In this document: positions 36,463-48,204 of the stretch, piece by piece
Numbering within the stretch: the stretch's first letter is position 1
Layout of the letters: each line of letters starts with the position of its first letter
NCBI RefSeq assembly: GCF_001640805.2
Contig: NC_066851.1
Coordinates: 6,373,458-6,437,457, forward strand
Source of the DNA: Lates calcarifer
Taxonomy: Eukaryota > Chordata > Actinopteri > Centropomidae
Direction of reading: 5' to 3'
DNA: 64,000 nt
Notes under the pieces: generated by a model
The model's input: the letters and a program-made list of their open reading frames with translations, nothing else
Told to the model about the DNA's origin: nothing
Databases searched by the model: none
Made by a program: the position numbers and the translations under genes

Positions 36463-38464
36463 CCAGAACTGTTGGACCTGCACACTAAAATACAATCATA
36501 AGTCATTTGCCATGTAAACAATGAATGAGAAAGTAAATTTGAGTATTTAAAAAGTTTGTTGCGGTCAGTTTAACCCATGTTTGGGAGAGCAGTCAGCCAG
36601 CTGTCCAATTTCAATTCAGTTATACTGTCAACAGTATATGAGATGCATATGTTAAAATATTGCTTAGTTTTATTCTTGGACACTTAGATCATTTGAATTG
36701 TGTGAACCAGCATTGTGCTTGTTTGTTTGCAATGGATTCTCAACTTTGGAAATACAAAATCTTAATTAGCATCGCTCTAAAATGTGACACTAATTAAGAT
36801 TTTGATGATTCTTCTTACATCTTATACATTTCTTTTGTTCTTAGTGTGTAAAATGTGTCTTCATACTGTATGATCTTCAAAGCCATTTTTGCTAATCCAG
36901 CTGGAAGTGTTGAAAATACTGAAAAATGGAGAAAGACTGGCACTTCCATGGTAAGTTTCATACTATGTTCAAAGTTAAATTTTAGTCATACCTTTGATGG
37001 CAAAGAGAAAAAGGGAAAAAAAACAGACTTGAAGGAAGTCACAACAAAAAGGGAAGGAAAGCCAGAAGGAAATATGAATCTGAGAATGAATGTAAGAGTC
37101 AACATGAGTGATAAAAAGTGATGTGAACCTGAGAGAGGTGTATGAATGGATGGGATGAAAAGTGAGAGGATTTCAGCATAAAACAGTAATAAAAAGAAGA
37201 GAGGAGCAGAAAGTGATAGACAGGGAGGAAAGAGACACACTATGTGAGAATGACAAGGAAAAAAAGAAGTGACAGATGAGAGCAGTGAACCACCCTCCAT
37301 GGCAGACAGAGATGCTTTACTAAATGACAATAACAGAATGGGATGAGAGGAATGAAAAAAAGAAGTGGGGAACAGCAGAGAGCGAAACCGGTCAGGTGAA
37401 AGGATGTGAGATGCCAAAGTGGTAGTTCAAAAGAGGACAGAAAGAGGTGTGGTGACGGGGAAAATGAGCAGAAAGACGAGAGGCGACAGGAGAAAGGAGA
37501 AAGGAGGATTAAAGCTGAAATGGATGAGATGAAAGAAGAGAGTTAAAGGGAGAGGATGAGAGATGCTGTAGAACAGAGCTCCTGATGATTTCCACCTGAT
37601 GGATCTGGGGATCTGGTCAATCAGCTTGTCTCACTACCTCTCCATCTATCCCCACACACCCTCCCTCTCACAGCCCCACTGTGGTCTGCTGTGTATGGAT
37701 TGATGTTCCGTAGAGAAGACACAATGGCCTCCTCAGGGTAGAAAGAGCTTCACTCAATTTTTCTTTGTCAGCCATTGTTTGTGTGCGGATGTGTGCACAT
37801 GTACCTTGGACAAAAGGCTTCACATGCTTTTCTTGAACTTTTTCTTGTACTCTTGCCTGAAGTGAAAATGGAAAACACTCTATCTGGAATACAGTACCAT
37901 TGGTTCCACAATTTTTTTTTCCATTCTAGGCTCAGGAATGGTGAAACATCTTTAAACTTCTTCACTTCACATCTTTACCTGTTGCTGTGGAACACATTTT
38001 AGAAATAAAAGCTAAATATTGAGTAGTACACGAGTGAGCAAAATATTTATGAACAGAAAATGTATGGTATATTTCCAAATGCAATATTGTACCTACACAC
38101 TAATCATATATATATAAAACACGACTGCAGTACCAGGTTTAATTTATCCAGTACACATTGGTAATAAACCACTTAAGAGAATAGGGTATTTCAACCCAGT
38201 GGTAGTGTTATTTTATACATATTCACGAGACCAAAGATGGGAAAATTAAAAATACAGACAGAAGACAACGAGACACGACATAGATAATATGTGTAACCTT
38301 TGCAGTTTGTCACATGGACATTACTTTGTACAACTAACAGCACATTTGTGACAGTTTTAAGGTTAAACTTGAGCTTGTTATGTTTAACATTGGCTCAAAA
38401 CAAGTATAAAAATATTATAAAAATATCATGTTACTGCAGTATTATATCTGTTAGAAAAAAGAGG
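36463..38464. other. unannotated sequence with purine-rich tract
   Basis: From 37000 to 37560 the plus strand is strongly purine-rich, giving spurious frames on both strands. The rest shows nothing recognisable. Confidence 0.5.
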
Positions 38465-38900
38465 TGAAAGAAGACTATAAGACTAAGTTTATTCTTGACC
38501 TTGCACAATATTCTCACCACAAGGTCAGTTTAGTAGCTGTTCTGGAGCTTTCAACCATATCACATGATCTTCATCAGCAGACTGAAACAGGCCAAAATGG
38601 ACTTTGTGATGAAATTATATGAAAGGTAAAGAGTGACTTGAAAGCAGCCACACTACAAATCCAAACCGACCATTCAAATCAAAGCGTCTTGGTCTGTATC
38701 AGAGCAGAATCTGCTGCAACAATGACAGCAATGATTTCAGCGATGGGGAATTTTGTACAGAGAGCCAGTGTAATCAGCACCCTGTGATCAAAGGAGAAGA
38801 CGGGGTACAATAATAAGGACAGAGAGGATGGACAAATAGGACAGCGTAAGCCCATGTAATGTTTTATATGGCAACAAATCTACAATCTACCCGGGGGCTT
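38465..38900 (-). repeat. dispersed teleost repeat, class uncertain
   Basis: On the minus strand this includes CTGCTGATGAAGATCATGTG, GGTTGAAAGCTCCAGAACAG and CTTGTGGTGAGAATATTGTG. On the plus strand the downstream part has GCAGAATCTGCTGCAACAAT and TTTTGTACAGAGAGCCAGTG. I recall these blocks as a multi-copy fish repeat. Part of it matches 57841-57905 in the opposite orientation (GATGAAGACCATGATATG). Confidence 0.45.
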
Positions 38901-40169
38901 TAAGGGCTTACAGCTTCAGGCAGAGGGACAGGACTAATGAGCTGCTGATTGGTTAGAAAGTGTCTTAGCCCTACATAGCACCTGCTTGAGCACCTGCATT
39001 TTTGAACCACTGTTACACATAATATGCATATGGTGTTTGGCAATTACTGTGCTACACAATTTCCTAATGTAATATCTCATACTTTTGCAAGTGACAACAG
39101 CTGGTATATTCCATGCATCAGTTAACATGCTGCATCTTTTCCTCTTAGTCAATAGAATTTCTGTCTCTACATTTTCCCTGCATCTGTTCTTTTAGTGATT
39201 GTTAACAGTGACATTTCTCTAGGATACTGAAGTATAAGGCTTTTATGGTTGAATCTTCAAATCAAAAGTATCACAAAACTGATTTCACATGGAGCTGGAA
39301 ATGACTGAAGGCCATATAAGGCAGGGTGAGTTTAATTGTATGTTAAATCTCAAACACAAAGAGAGTTCAGAGTGCTTTATACACTTTGGAGTGAAACAAC
39401 TTTTAAAAGACAAAGAGCTTCATAGCTACAGCGTTCACAGATTCTTGAAAGAACAACTGGCTGGAGTGAGCACTTGCAACACTTGCAGGACTTCCACTGA
39501 TGATTCTCAACAGTTAAAACAAAAAAAAACAACAAAAAAACAGAACAGTTGGTTGGCAGAGTGTCAAGACAGCAGGTGGCCATTTTAAAAAGCTGCACTG
39601 TGTCCTCAAGAGTTTCACAGACTACAACAGAAAAGAGTCATCTTAGTCTGATTATTTCTGCATGATGGTTGGAACTGACTAGTTTTATTGTTTCACAGAG
39701 ATTTACTGACAGCAGATTTGATACTTTCTATCTAATTACAGAATATAAACTGAATAGACTTTTTGGCAGTCACAAGGTTAGGTGCCAAATAATATCCTGT
39801 TAACGTTCCTGTTATTAATGTCAGAGATGTTGTTGAGCGGTGTCAGCGATGGCTTAATTTGTTACATTTTAAGTGTTTTGGTCAAGTGGATAGAACATTG
39901 CACTTCACTGACTCATGAACCAAGAGCTAAGTATATTGAGGAGATCATTTAGAAAGGGGTCATGTCAGGAAAACACAGCTAAAGGCCATCATTGAAGCAA
40001 TCGTTGCTAGTATTAAAGCACCGATGCTTTTTAGTAAACCACATAAAACTAACAGCCTTGACTGACTTCAGTATTTACTTTGAGGTAGGAAATCAAGCAA
40101 AAGCAGGGACAGCAGCACAGCATGAACAAACACTGCACTAAAACCAAGGAGCAGACAGACAAAGTTAAT
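38901..40169. other. unannotated non-coding sequence
   Basis: No supported feature. Confidence 0.5.
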
Positions 40170-40575
40170 GTCTAGGTAGCTGACATTTAGCAACTACAGG
40201 GTCAGATATTACCCTCAGGAGTTGGTGGAGACTGACAACAGAGCTAAAAGGAGAGTGAATACTGACCTTATATTCATCAGGTGACTGCAAATGAATGTTA
40301 GTGTTTCTGTGTGTCTGATCATTGTGTAAAGAGCCACAGTTTTGCTAACATGTTCTCCATATCAACTTAAAGGTGATAAATACATGTTTACAGCTTCTTC
40401 AGAAAGACGCATGTGCTGACTCTGACACTAGAAAGCTGTTTCTTTGTTCTCACCTGAAACCTGAGCCTCAACACACACATATGGACAAGAACTGTGTGAC
40501 ATCACAGCTGTGCAACTTACACAAGTGGGAATTTTACATAAACTGATAATTGACTTTCAAAACAGTTAAATTTCA
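40170..40575 (+). repeat. dispersed teleost repeat, class uncertain
   Basis: The string AGGGTCAGATATTACCCTCA followed by GGAGTTGGTGGAGACTGACA and GAGCTAAAAGGAGAGTGAAT is familiar as a common fish repeat. The rest, with GTGTGACATCACAGCTGTGC, follows in the expected region. No other copy is seen in this window. Confidence 0.4.
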
Positions 40576-40666
40576 GAACAGTATTGGCAGATTCTAGACC
40601 TTTTTGTGGGAAAAACACGGCAGACATAAATGATATTTTGTTAGTGGTTTAGTTATAGAGTTATGT

Positions 40667-40705
40667 TATATATATATATATATTATATATATATATATAT
40701 ATATA
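40667..40705. repeat. (TA)n microsatellite
   Basis: TA run with one ATTA interruption, followed by a T/G-rich stretch to 40760. Confidence 0.9.
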
Positions 40706-41983
40706 GAGTTCTGTGTTAGTGTGTTTTGTGTTGTTTTTTTGTTTTGTTTTTTTTACATTTCTTAAAACAAGTGAACAAGAAGGCTAAGTTTTTAGTTTTT
40801 AACCTACTGGGTGATACTATTTTAAAGCAAAAGAGAATTTTCTTCAAAAATGTAAACTGCTCAAACACGTTTTCTATATTATTCCAGACAATATGATTAA
40901 ATCTTGACTATTTAATTATTAATTGACTTGCAAAGTTAAACTTGCTGTTCTTCTTGTATATAAAATATTGATTTATCCACTGTATTGATGTCGTCCCATC
41001 TGCACCTTATTTTTAAACTATTTTTAAAAAGTTGATCCTCATTATTTGGGAGTGGTATTGTAACAAAAGAATAAAACTATGAAAGAATTATACCGACAAA
41101 GACAAAGTACAAATACAAATATTAACCAGAGTCAAACAAAACATACATACTGTATATTATTTTGTTATATTATTTTGTTAAGAGCCTGTACAATCTAACA
41201 CAATCCAATACAACAGCCTGTAATGTTGATTTTTTGCTGACACTGTATCAGAGGGCTGTTGATTCAGCTGAATGGTAATTTTTAGGCCTTTGTGTTGTTT
41301 TACACTGCAGTTTATTGATAGTTTGATGTGTTGCGATGCCTGTACAGTTGCAAATTCCTTAACTGATCTGCATAGATTTAATAATGTGTTGATTCAAATG
41401 TTTTTTTCCTCTCCTTTTTTGTGTTTAACTATGAAAGATATTGAGTATTGGTAGCTCAACTATCAACACCTTTATTGTTGTCATTGATCAGAGCCCCACA
41501 GAAACTAAAGCCTGGTTTACTATTCCTTTCCCACATTCAGAGATTCTGAGGGCTGTAGCTTCAGGAAGGAGAGAAGACAGAGAACCTTTATTTCAATTAC
41601 CTGTCCCCTCTCCACAAACGCTCTGTCTTATACACACACAAAATCAAGCTATAGATCACCCTAGGACATCCTGATTGTCTGTGTGTGTACATGTGTGCAC
41701 AGAGGTAATTGAAATAAATGGTTTTCTGTAAAACAGTGGTCATGTAGGTGATGCACAACGTAGCATTAGGTGTCTGCCATCAGATTTCTCTCTGTCTCAA
41801 ACACACACGTCTCTTACCACACAGTTAGTAGAGTGTGTAATTGTTCCTTAAGGTCTCCAGGAAGATGAAGCGTCTCAGTTAACAGACTTCCTCCAGGCTT
41901 TATCCAGTCTTCGCAGGGGCCATCTGAAGCCTGTTAAACCTTTCTCCTGTCCAGGCCACTGATTTCACTTGTCATGCATACAT
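40706..41983. other. unannotated non-coding sequence
   Basis: Nothing recognised apart from short homopolymers. Confidence 0.5.
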
Positions 41984-42025
41984 GTCAGCTGCTGCTTGAT
42001 TGACAGCTGCCATTGTGATTGGCAG
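41984..42025 (+). promoter_or_regulatory. candidate PBX-MEIS/PREP, E-box and SOX motif cluster
   Basis: Within 42 bp lie TGTCAGCTG (41984), the exact PBX-MEIS/PREP composite TGATTGACAG (41997-42006), an E-box CAGCTG overlapping it (42004-42009), a SOX-like CCATTGT (42010-42016) and a near-repeat of the composite, TGATTGGCAG (42016-42025). The motif sequences are seen. That they form a bound enhancer is inference, and short motifs occur by chance in 64 kb. Confidence 0.3.
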
Positions 42026-42085
42026 CCCAAATGGCACACAGCAACAGGAGGGGCAGTCTGCAGGGCAACACACACATCCCAAAGG

Positions 42086-42107
42086 CACACACACACACAC
42101 ACACACA
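42086..42107. repeat. (CA)n microsatellite
   Basis: Perfect CA run of 11 units just downstream of the motif cluster. Confidence 0.95.
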
Positions 42108-43029
42108 GATATGTTGAGGACAGTAGTGCCTCGACAGAGAACAGACTGATTCCTGAAATGTCCTGAATTTCCAAAAGCTGGCTGGTAGGTGTCCTGAAAG
42201 CAAACCAGTAGCCTTTGTTTATACTGGGAACATGAAGCGAAAAAGATGATGATGAAATAGAAAAAAAATGGCTGAATTTTTTGAAAGGGAGGCTGCAGGC
42301 CTTTGATATCTACTTTTATGTTGGTTACATGGCCTGAGTGCAAAAAAGCAGCACAGAGATGGGAGATTCATGGATTTTGTGTGTGAGGATGCAAGTGTGA
42401 GTTTGGGACTAAAAGACCCCCTCCTCTTTCTTTATCAGTTTTCTAAGTTCAAACAATGCATAAGTATGTTATATTTAAAATACATCAACACATCTCCACT
42501 CCAGTAACAGAGCTAGTCAGTTACAAACTACAATGAGCTAGACCTTTAAAGTAATTAAACCAATAAACTGCCACAGATCAAACAGATAGAAAGAGAAATA
42601 TTATAATGAATATTCAGTGGTTTAGATTTGTTGAATTACATTAGTTTATTGACATTCTAAACTCAACCTAAAAACTTAAGTTCAGTTGCTGTCTTTGTTT
42701 CAACTCAGAAAGTTAAATACAGTTATTTAGCTACTAATCATTTGTTGTTTAAACTCTGAACAAATATGTTTCATCATACATTCAAGAAAAGTTGCTTTAT
42801 CTTGTCATCGCAGTCATTTTTCAAGCAACAAAACTAAAAAAATCACAAGTTCTGGCTTCTTAGATGTGAAAATTTGTTGGTGTTTGGTGTAATATATGAC
42901 AGTTAACTGAATATCTTTGGGTTTGGAACTGTTGGACAGATAAAACAAGTCATGACACGACACGTCACCTCGTAGCTACAATAGACACAATAGACAATAG
43001 ATACTGAGCTGTCAGTAAGTACGAATGTT
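42108..43029. other. unannotated non-coding sequence
   Basis: Nothing recognised. Confidence 0.5.
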
Positions 43030-43190
43030 AGAATCAGAATCAGAATCAGACTTTATTGCCAAGTAAGTTTGCATATATCAGTGCTAAAGAACAGTGGTGG
43101 TAAACAAAGACAGATATAGAGAAGTAGAAAGAGAGATAGAAAGAGCAAAAAGCAAAAACTATATTTACAAGGAATGTTTGAAGGTGGCAG
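43030..43190 (-). mobile_element. LINE 3' end with (AGAATC)n tail
   Basis: AGAATCAGAATCAGAATCAG followed by CTTTATTGCCAAGTAAGTTT is the well-known reversed 3' terminus of a teleost L2/CR1-like LINE. The rest (GGTAAACAAAGACAGATATA ... AACTATATTTACAAGGAATG) fits its 3' UTR. The hexamer tail at the low-coordinate side places the element on the minus strand. It is 5'-truncated and non-coding. Confidence 0.6.
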
Positions 43191-44694
43191 TGATTGTGAG
43201 TTGTGATGTGAGTTTAAATGGAAATGTAAATATGGTTGGCTGTCTATTTGTGTTAGCCCTATAAGATACCTGTCACTGTGCTCTCTTCCTCTTGCTTGTG
43301 TTCTTGGATTAGACTAGAGGCAGTAGCAGCCTAAAGTGGTGTAATCACAGCAGTCACAAGTCACACTGAACATTAAGATTTTACACACTTTTGATTAGCA
43401 CCTCCAACTACACCAGTATTTCTGCTTTGTATTCTTTGTTAAACTTCCATTGATGATGAACCTACTGAAGTTGTGCGAGCAGTGTCAGTCAATACGCAGA
43501 GGCTATTGAGACACCTGCTATGAGATAGTAGGACACATGCTACATGGGCATGAAGCACGATAACCAAACACAGCAAGTCTCAGTGAGTATATTTTCTTCC
43601 ACTGCATCTGACAGCACTTCAATTTAGTTTTTATTATACAGCTGCCTTAGCTCTCTGTGGGTGCTTTATGTGGAATCAAAATAGAGCATCGACATGGAAT
43701 TCTTCACACTTTTTTGAAAGAAACCTGAATGTTTTTCCATCAGTCACTTCTGTCATGTCAATGACATGACAGCTAATAAAGTCTGCGGTGCAGCTGTTAG
43801 AGAAATGAGAGGCCTGTGGAGAAGACGATGGCTCAGCTTTTCCTGTTGACTTCTATTTGTGTGTGTGTGTGTATGTGAGAGAGTGGTTGGAGGAGGCAGT
43901 GGAATTGTGTCTGACAGATTCTGTTATTAGCTGTGAATGAGTGTGTTTTTGAGTGAGGATATGTGTTGCTTTGTGTGTGTGTGTGTGTGTGTGTGTGATT
44001 GGTAAATTTCAGAGGAACCATCTGTCTCCCACAGCAAAAACACAGGGATATAAAACAAATAGATGGAGGAAAGATGGCGGAATAAGAGGAATAGTAAAGG
44101 ATAGGCAGCAAAGAAGAAAGGAAGGAAGAAAATATAAAAAATGATGGAGCAATGACATGAGACAAATCACTGGAATGCAGAAGAATTGGAACAGGGGGAA
44201 ACGAACAATAATAATAAATGAATGACCCACTGAATCCTGATGATTTCAGATATAAATCTAGAGGAAAATCTCTGTTCTGAGCTCCCATTCATTCATACTA
44301 CATTTAACAAATCATCCATTCGTCATGCTACTTTTAATTATAAAAATGTCACAATTTTATTCCCCCCTGATGAATAGAGTCCTATTAAAGCATGATGGAG
44401 TTTTACACATATTTTACAGCTTAACAAAAATCAGACTAATATATTCGGTTTAGACGTGAAGCCAAGACAATCAGCAGAAGCTTTGGAGAACTCTGATGCC
44501 TCAACTGAACTCCCCAGAACTAAAAAAAAAACCACACACACACGTTCAGAGCACTCAATTAATTTTGAGTTTCAAATTCTTAATGAATAATACATACAGA
44601 CATTTTCATCCAAACTTTAACTTTGGTTGTTGTTTATTTAGTATTTAATGTTATAGGGAAACTTGAGATTTGAAACTAATTTCTAAGGGACTTT
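43191..44694. other. unannotated sequence with TG microsatellites
   Basis: TG runs at 43858-43872 and 43972-43997, and a purine-rich patch at 44060-44150. The antisense frame over 43833-44288 is driven by these low-complexity tracts. Confidence 0.5.
43972..43997. repeat. (TG)n microsatellite
   Basis: Perfect TG run of about 13 units. Confidence 0.95.
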
Positions 44695-44699
44695 AAAAA

Positions 44700-44782
<83 letters not shown>
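44695..44782. repeat. poly(A) followed by (TA)n microsatellite
   Basis: About 23 A followed by about 32 AT units. An A-tail that grew into a dinucleotide array is a common fate of retroposon ends, but no retroposon body is recognised upstream. Confidence 0.95.
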
Positions 44783-44784
<2 letters not shown>

Positions 44785-46157
44785 TAATATAGAATTAGTA
44801 AAAGACTTAAAATCCTTAGATGTTAAGTCACAGTCTACATGTTACTTTAATTAAAACCTGTCCAATTTATGAAATAAGATGCACAAATATACTCTGTAAA
44901 TATGCTCATTCAAGAAAAAATATTTATTGCTGTCATTGGAGCACTGCCTATTTCTCAGTACCCAACAGTGGCCTGGCATTATCTAGTTACATGAAAAGAT
45001 CATTTATTTAGAGCCAATTACACCATTTTATTAGATATGCATAAAGTATAAGCAAACAATACAATATTAGCAAATAACCCTTAATCTTAATCTACAAACC
45101 ACAGTGTGTGACCAAATATAGCACAGGAAAAGGAAGAGGCTAATCTCTAGATTTTCCAGCGGCATTTTCCTTCCCAACCCACTGACAGCCATCACTGCAT
45201 CATTAACATGTGCAGATAATACTGAAACATTCTTATCACAAATTGTCATCCTGGCTGCTGTAGAGATTAGAAAAGACAATCTATCAGACGTTAACAAAAT
45301 GGAAATGCAGCCATGCACAATAACTCTGTATCTTCTATACATGAAACCCACAGACGCTAGAGAAAATGCTCATAATAAGTGTTTTCAGTCAATTTTTGCA
45401 GTCAGTTTACTGAAAAATGTAACAAAGATGGCATTAATTATGTAAATCAGATGGAAGGAGAGACAATTTTTAGAAGAGTTGACTGGGCATTGGAGTGCAC
45501 AGCAAAATTGGACCTGATAATACATTAGCAGTTATGCACCAAGTATAAGATTATGCTTATTAGTACCATTAATCCACACACCAGAATTATGAATTATGTT
45601 TGGAGAATATGGGGGTGTACATCAAATAGCAATCGTTTTTTGAGCTGCTGCAGAAAATCATATCTCAGCTTTCTTAAGAACATAATATTCAGAGTGAAGA
45701 AGACCTGCTGCTCTAGGAAAGAACAAACCCACTCAGGGTCATGCAGACAGAAGAACCACTGCTTTACTCTCTGACCTAACAGCCTCCTTTTCAGGCTTTT
45801 ACAATATTATGTTCTGACACTGAGCAATAATAATGACTACAGTACTATTAATTATGGCAGACTTCAGTATTTCCAAAATGTAAAAATGTCACTTAGATCT
45901 GAATACCTCTCCCTCTAACTATGTGTAATTTCATAGGGAAAGCTCTCTCTACCTGTGCTTGATCAAAATTTAGTAAATGATGGAAGAAACCTGGTTTTAT
46001 ACAAATAGAATGAGGTGAGAATGGTTTTACAAATGACTTCATTTATTCTGAGAAGAACGACAATGAAAATACTCATTAGAGAAACACAATTTGGAAGAAT
46101 CCTGGTTTGGAGCCTGAGAGCAATGTAGAGGCGTAACCCAAAAAAAACCCAAAAACC
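44783..46157. other. unannotated AT-rich sequence, possible conserved non-coding block
   Basis: From about 44940 to 45610 there is no repeat signature. The sequence has balanced complexity with many TAAT/ATTA and ATTAGC words (for example GCATTATCTAGTTACATG and CAGTTATGCACCAAGTAT). That is the appearance of vertebrate conserved non-coding elements. This is an impression only; no comparison was possible. Confidence 0.25.
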
Positions 46158-46238
46158 ACAGACTCACAATGACGAAAGAGATTCAAAACAAGTACACAGA
46201 GACTTACAACTACTACAAAGAAATTCAAAACAACCCAA
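46158..46238 (-). repeat. degenerate minisatellite, inverted relative to 15235-15440
   Basis: Units such as ACAATGACGAAAGAGATTCAAAAC and CAACTACTACAAAGAAATTC are reverse-complement variants of the GGTCATTTTGTGTCTCTTT motif. Only about three units remain. Confidence 0.5.
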
Positions 46239-46867
46239 TTAAATTTTTAATATATTTTTTATGTTTTAGACTCAAGCAATGCTGCTTGCAGCTTTAATAT
46301 AAATTCATTTTGCTTCTCCAAAGAGATGTCATTATGCATCTATTCACCTGCTGATGTTCTGACAGACAGACGTGTTCTGTCGATGAAAAATACCAATAAA
46401 AGGATGAAAGTGAAAAACTATTTTGTTACAGAAAATATGTCATCAGAGAATGCTTAATGAAAAAGTTATAATATTTGGTGTACCCTTGGTTCAGCTACAT
46501 TAAATAGGTGCTCTATAATGAGGGAAGTTTGTGTACTGTGCAGTCTGCATTACTACACAAAACACAAACTTAATAAGCAGCTAATCCTGTGTCTGGTTAT
46601 GTGATCAATGAGTCGAGACAAAAACCTAATTGTGGTATTTGTATTAACTCACTGCTCAGTACATTCCTTATGTTCCTTAGTATTACCAAACACACACAGA
46701 TTCACATACAGTGAGTGTGACACAGGTGAAAACACATCTGGTTCAGTAAAAACAGGTTTTAACCTGTTTTATGACTTCACTTCATAAAGCACAGAGACAA
46801 CAGAGGGTGTAGACAAAATCTATACTTTCTGCTAAGTTTGTCTGAGCTGAGTCACACACAGAGACTG
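46239..46867. other. unannotated non-coding sequence
   Basis: Nothing recognised. Confidence 0.5.
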
Positions 46868-47300
46868 TAATGGCTCAGTGAAACAGGGTGAGGACTCAAC
46901 AGCACAACCTGCAGACAGAGCAGGCAAGGTAAAAGCAAAGTTTATAAGGTCGTCAATCAGAGCAGGGTTCAGTGAGAGGCAGACAGTCACAACAGGCAAC
47001 CAGGACCAAAAGGCAGAAACAGACAAAAGTTCAAAAAGGCGGGCCGGGGTCACAGAACAAGGCAGGAAGGATAACAAGACAAAAGGCTGGATCATTACAG
47101 CAGGGATGGCATGATGCACTTGGAAAAGGACTATGACTAAAGGGCAGGTGTACAGTATGTACCAGAAGCTGCTGTGCAGGTGGGTGTGGAGAGGTGAGAA
47201 AACACAGGGGACAACTGATCGGCAGAGTGGGTACAGCTAAAACAACAGAAACAAATGAGTGAGAGCTGAGACAAAAACGAGCTTTGCACTGTCTCCACAG
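46868..47300 (-). mobile_element. probable solo LTR of a gypsy-type retrotransposon
   Basis: Read on the minus strand this is pyrimidine-rich with CCCGGCCCGCCTTTTTGAAC, repeated TGCCT words and a TTATAAACTTTGCTTTTACC block near the expected polyadenylation region. It ends with GTGCTGTTGAGTCCTCACCC. The style and order fit teleost gypsy LTRs, and the CCTTTTTGAAC word also occurs in the LTR at 7190-7545. No internal coding sequence is attached on either side. Target duplications were not identified. Confidence 0.45.
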
Positions 47301-47459
47301 CCTGTTAGATGGAGGCTTCTTAAAGTAAAAGGTAACGCAGTCTTGACAACATGGACTTTAATATTGTTTGTGTGATAGCAGGTTTATTAAGATTCTAAAA
47401 CAGCGGGGTGACATTATGTTGGTGTTCCAGTATATACAGGCATTAATTCAGGATCACCA

Positions 47460-47735
47460 GTTTATTAAGCTGCATTTGCTTGCAACCCTATCTCCTAAAG
47501 AAATACACACACACAGGCCTACTGTTAATTAACACTTACATTTTGAGGGAAACATGATGGAGGTGGTAAAAGTGGATGAGGTATATACAGACCACACGGC
47601 CAAAGCTCACGTCCTGAGTCCTGTGTGTGATTAGGTTTAGGAAACAAAAGCACTTTGGATACATTTGGGCAAATATTATGGTTTTGATTGAATGTTAATA
47701 CAGTAAACTCCTGTTTTGTGCTTCAAGTCACCTTT
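47460..47735 (+). repeat. old dispersed repeat (TTAGGTTTAGGnAACAAAA type)
   Basis: Contains CCACACGGCCAAAGCTCACG, TCCTGAGTCCTGTGTGTGAT and TAGGTTTAGGAAACAAAAGC, which together recall a common degenerate fish repeat. It lies just upstream of the MITE at 47749. Class unknown. Confidence 0.35.
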
Positions 47736-47748
47736 GACTTTTTCGATA

Positions 47749-48204
47749 TTAAAGGTGTTGTGTGTATTCTTTAGCTATGACTACAAAGTTAGCATTAACA
47801 GCTGTTTACTCACTAAAAGCTTCAGCAATCATTTTATGCGTTTACAAGACCAGGTCAGAATATGTTCTCTGGACACGCTACTTCTTCATCCTCTCATGTT
47901 AGACTGAGGACAGACTGGATGTCACAATGACTCACTATAGCAAAAAAGGTATTATGATGCGAGACGGTACAGGCTAGCTGGTTAGTTTGATAACTTCAGA
48001 AGAAGAAGAGTGAGTGACTAAAGTGAGAGTAAGTGATAAAAAATAGAAGCAAAGCAAGTTAACACTGGCATTGCTTTCCACCACTGGAGACAGCTTCTGG
48101 TGAGTAAAGAAATTAACTTTGATGCTGACTTGTGAGTGTTAAGTAAATGGCTGTAATGCTGATGTTGGCAGTAGCAAAAGCAAAGGCTTACATTACACCT
48201 CCAA
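47749..48204 (+). mobile_element. MITE-like DNA transposon, copy 2
   Basis: Starts TTAAAGGTGTTGTGTGTATT and ends CTTACATTACACCTCCAA, giving imperfect inverted ends of about 19 bp. From 47972 onward (GGCTAGCTGGTTAG, ATTGCTTTCCACCACTGG, AGCTTCTGGTGAGTAAAG) it aligns with copy 1 at 534-740. Length is about 456 bp against 513 bp in copy 1. Non-coding. Confidence 0.6.

Noticed and set aside
36986..37417. Minus-strand 143-residue Ser/Leu/Phe-rich frame
   Set aside because: Shadow of the purine-rich tract at 37000-37560.
43833..44288. Minus-strand 151-residue frame with a His-Thr run
   Set aside because: Includes translated CA/TG microsatellites and a purine-rich patch; no domain.
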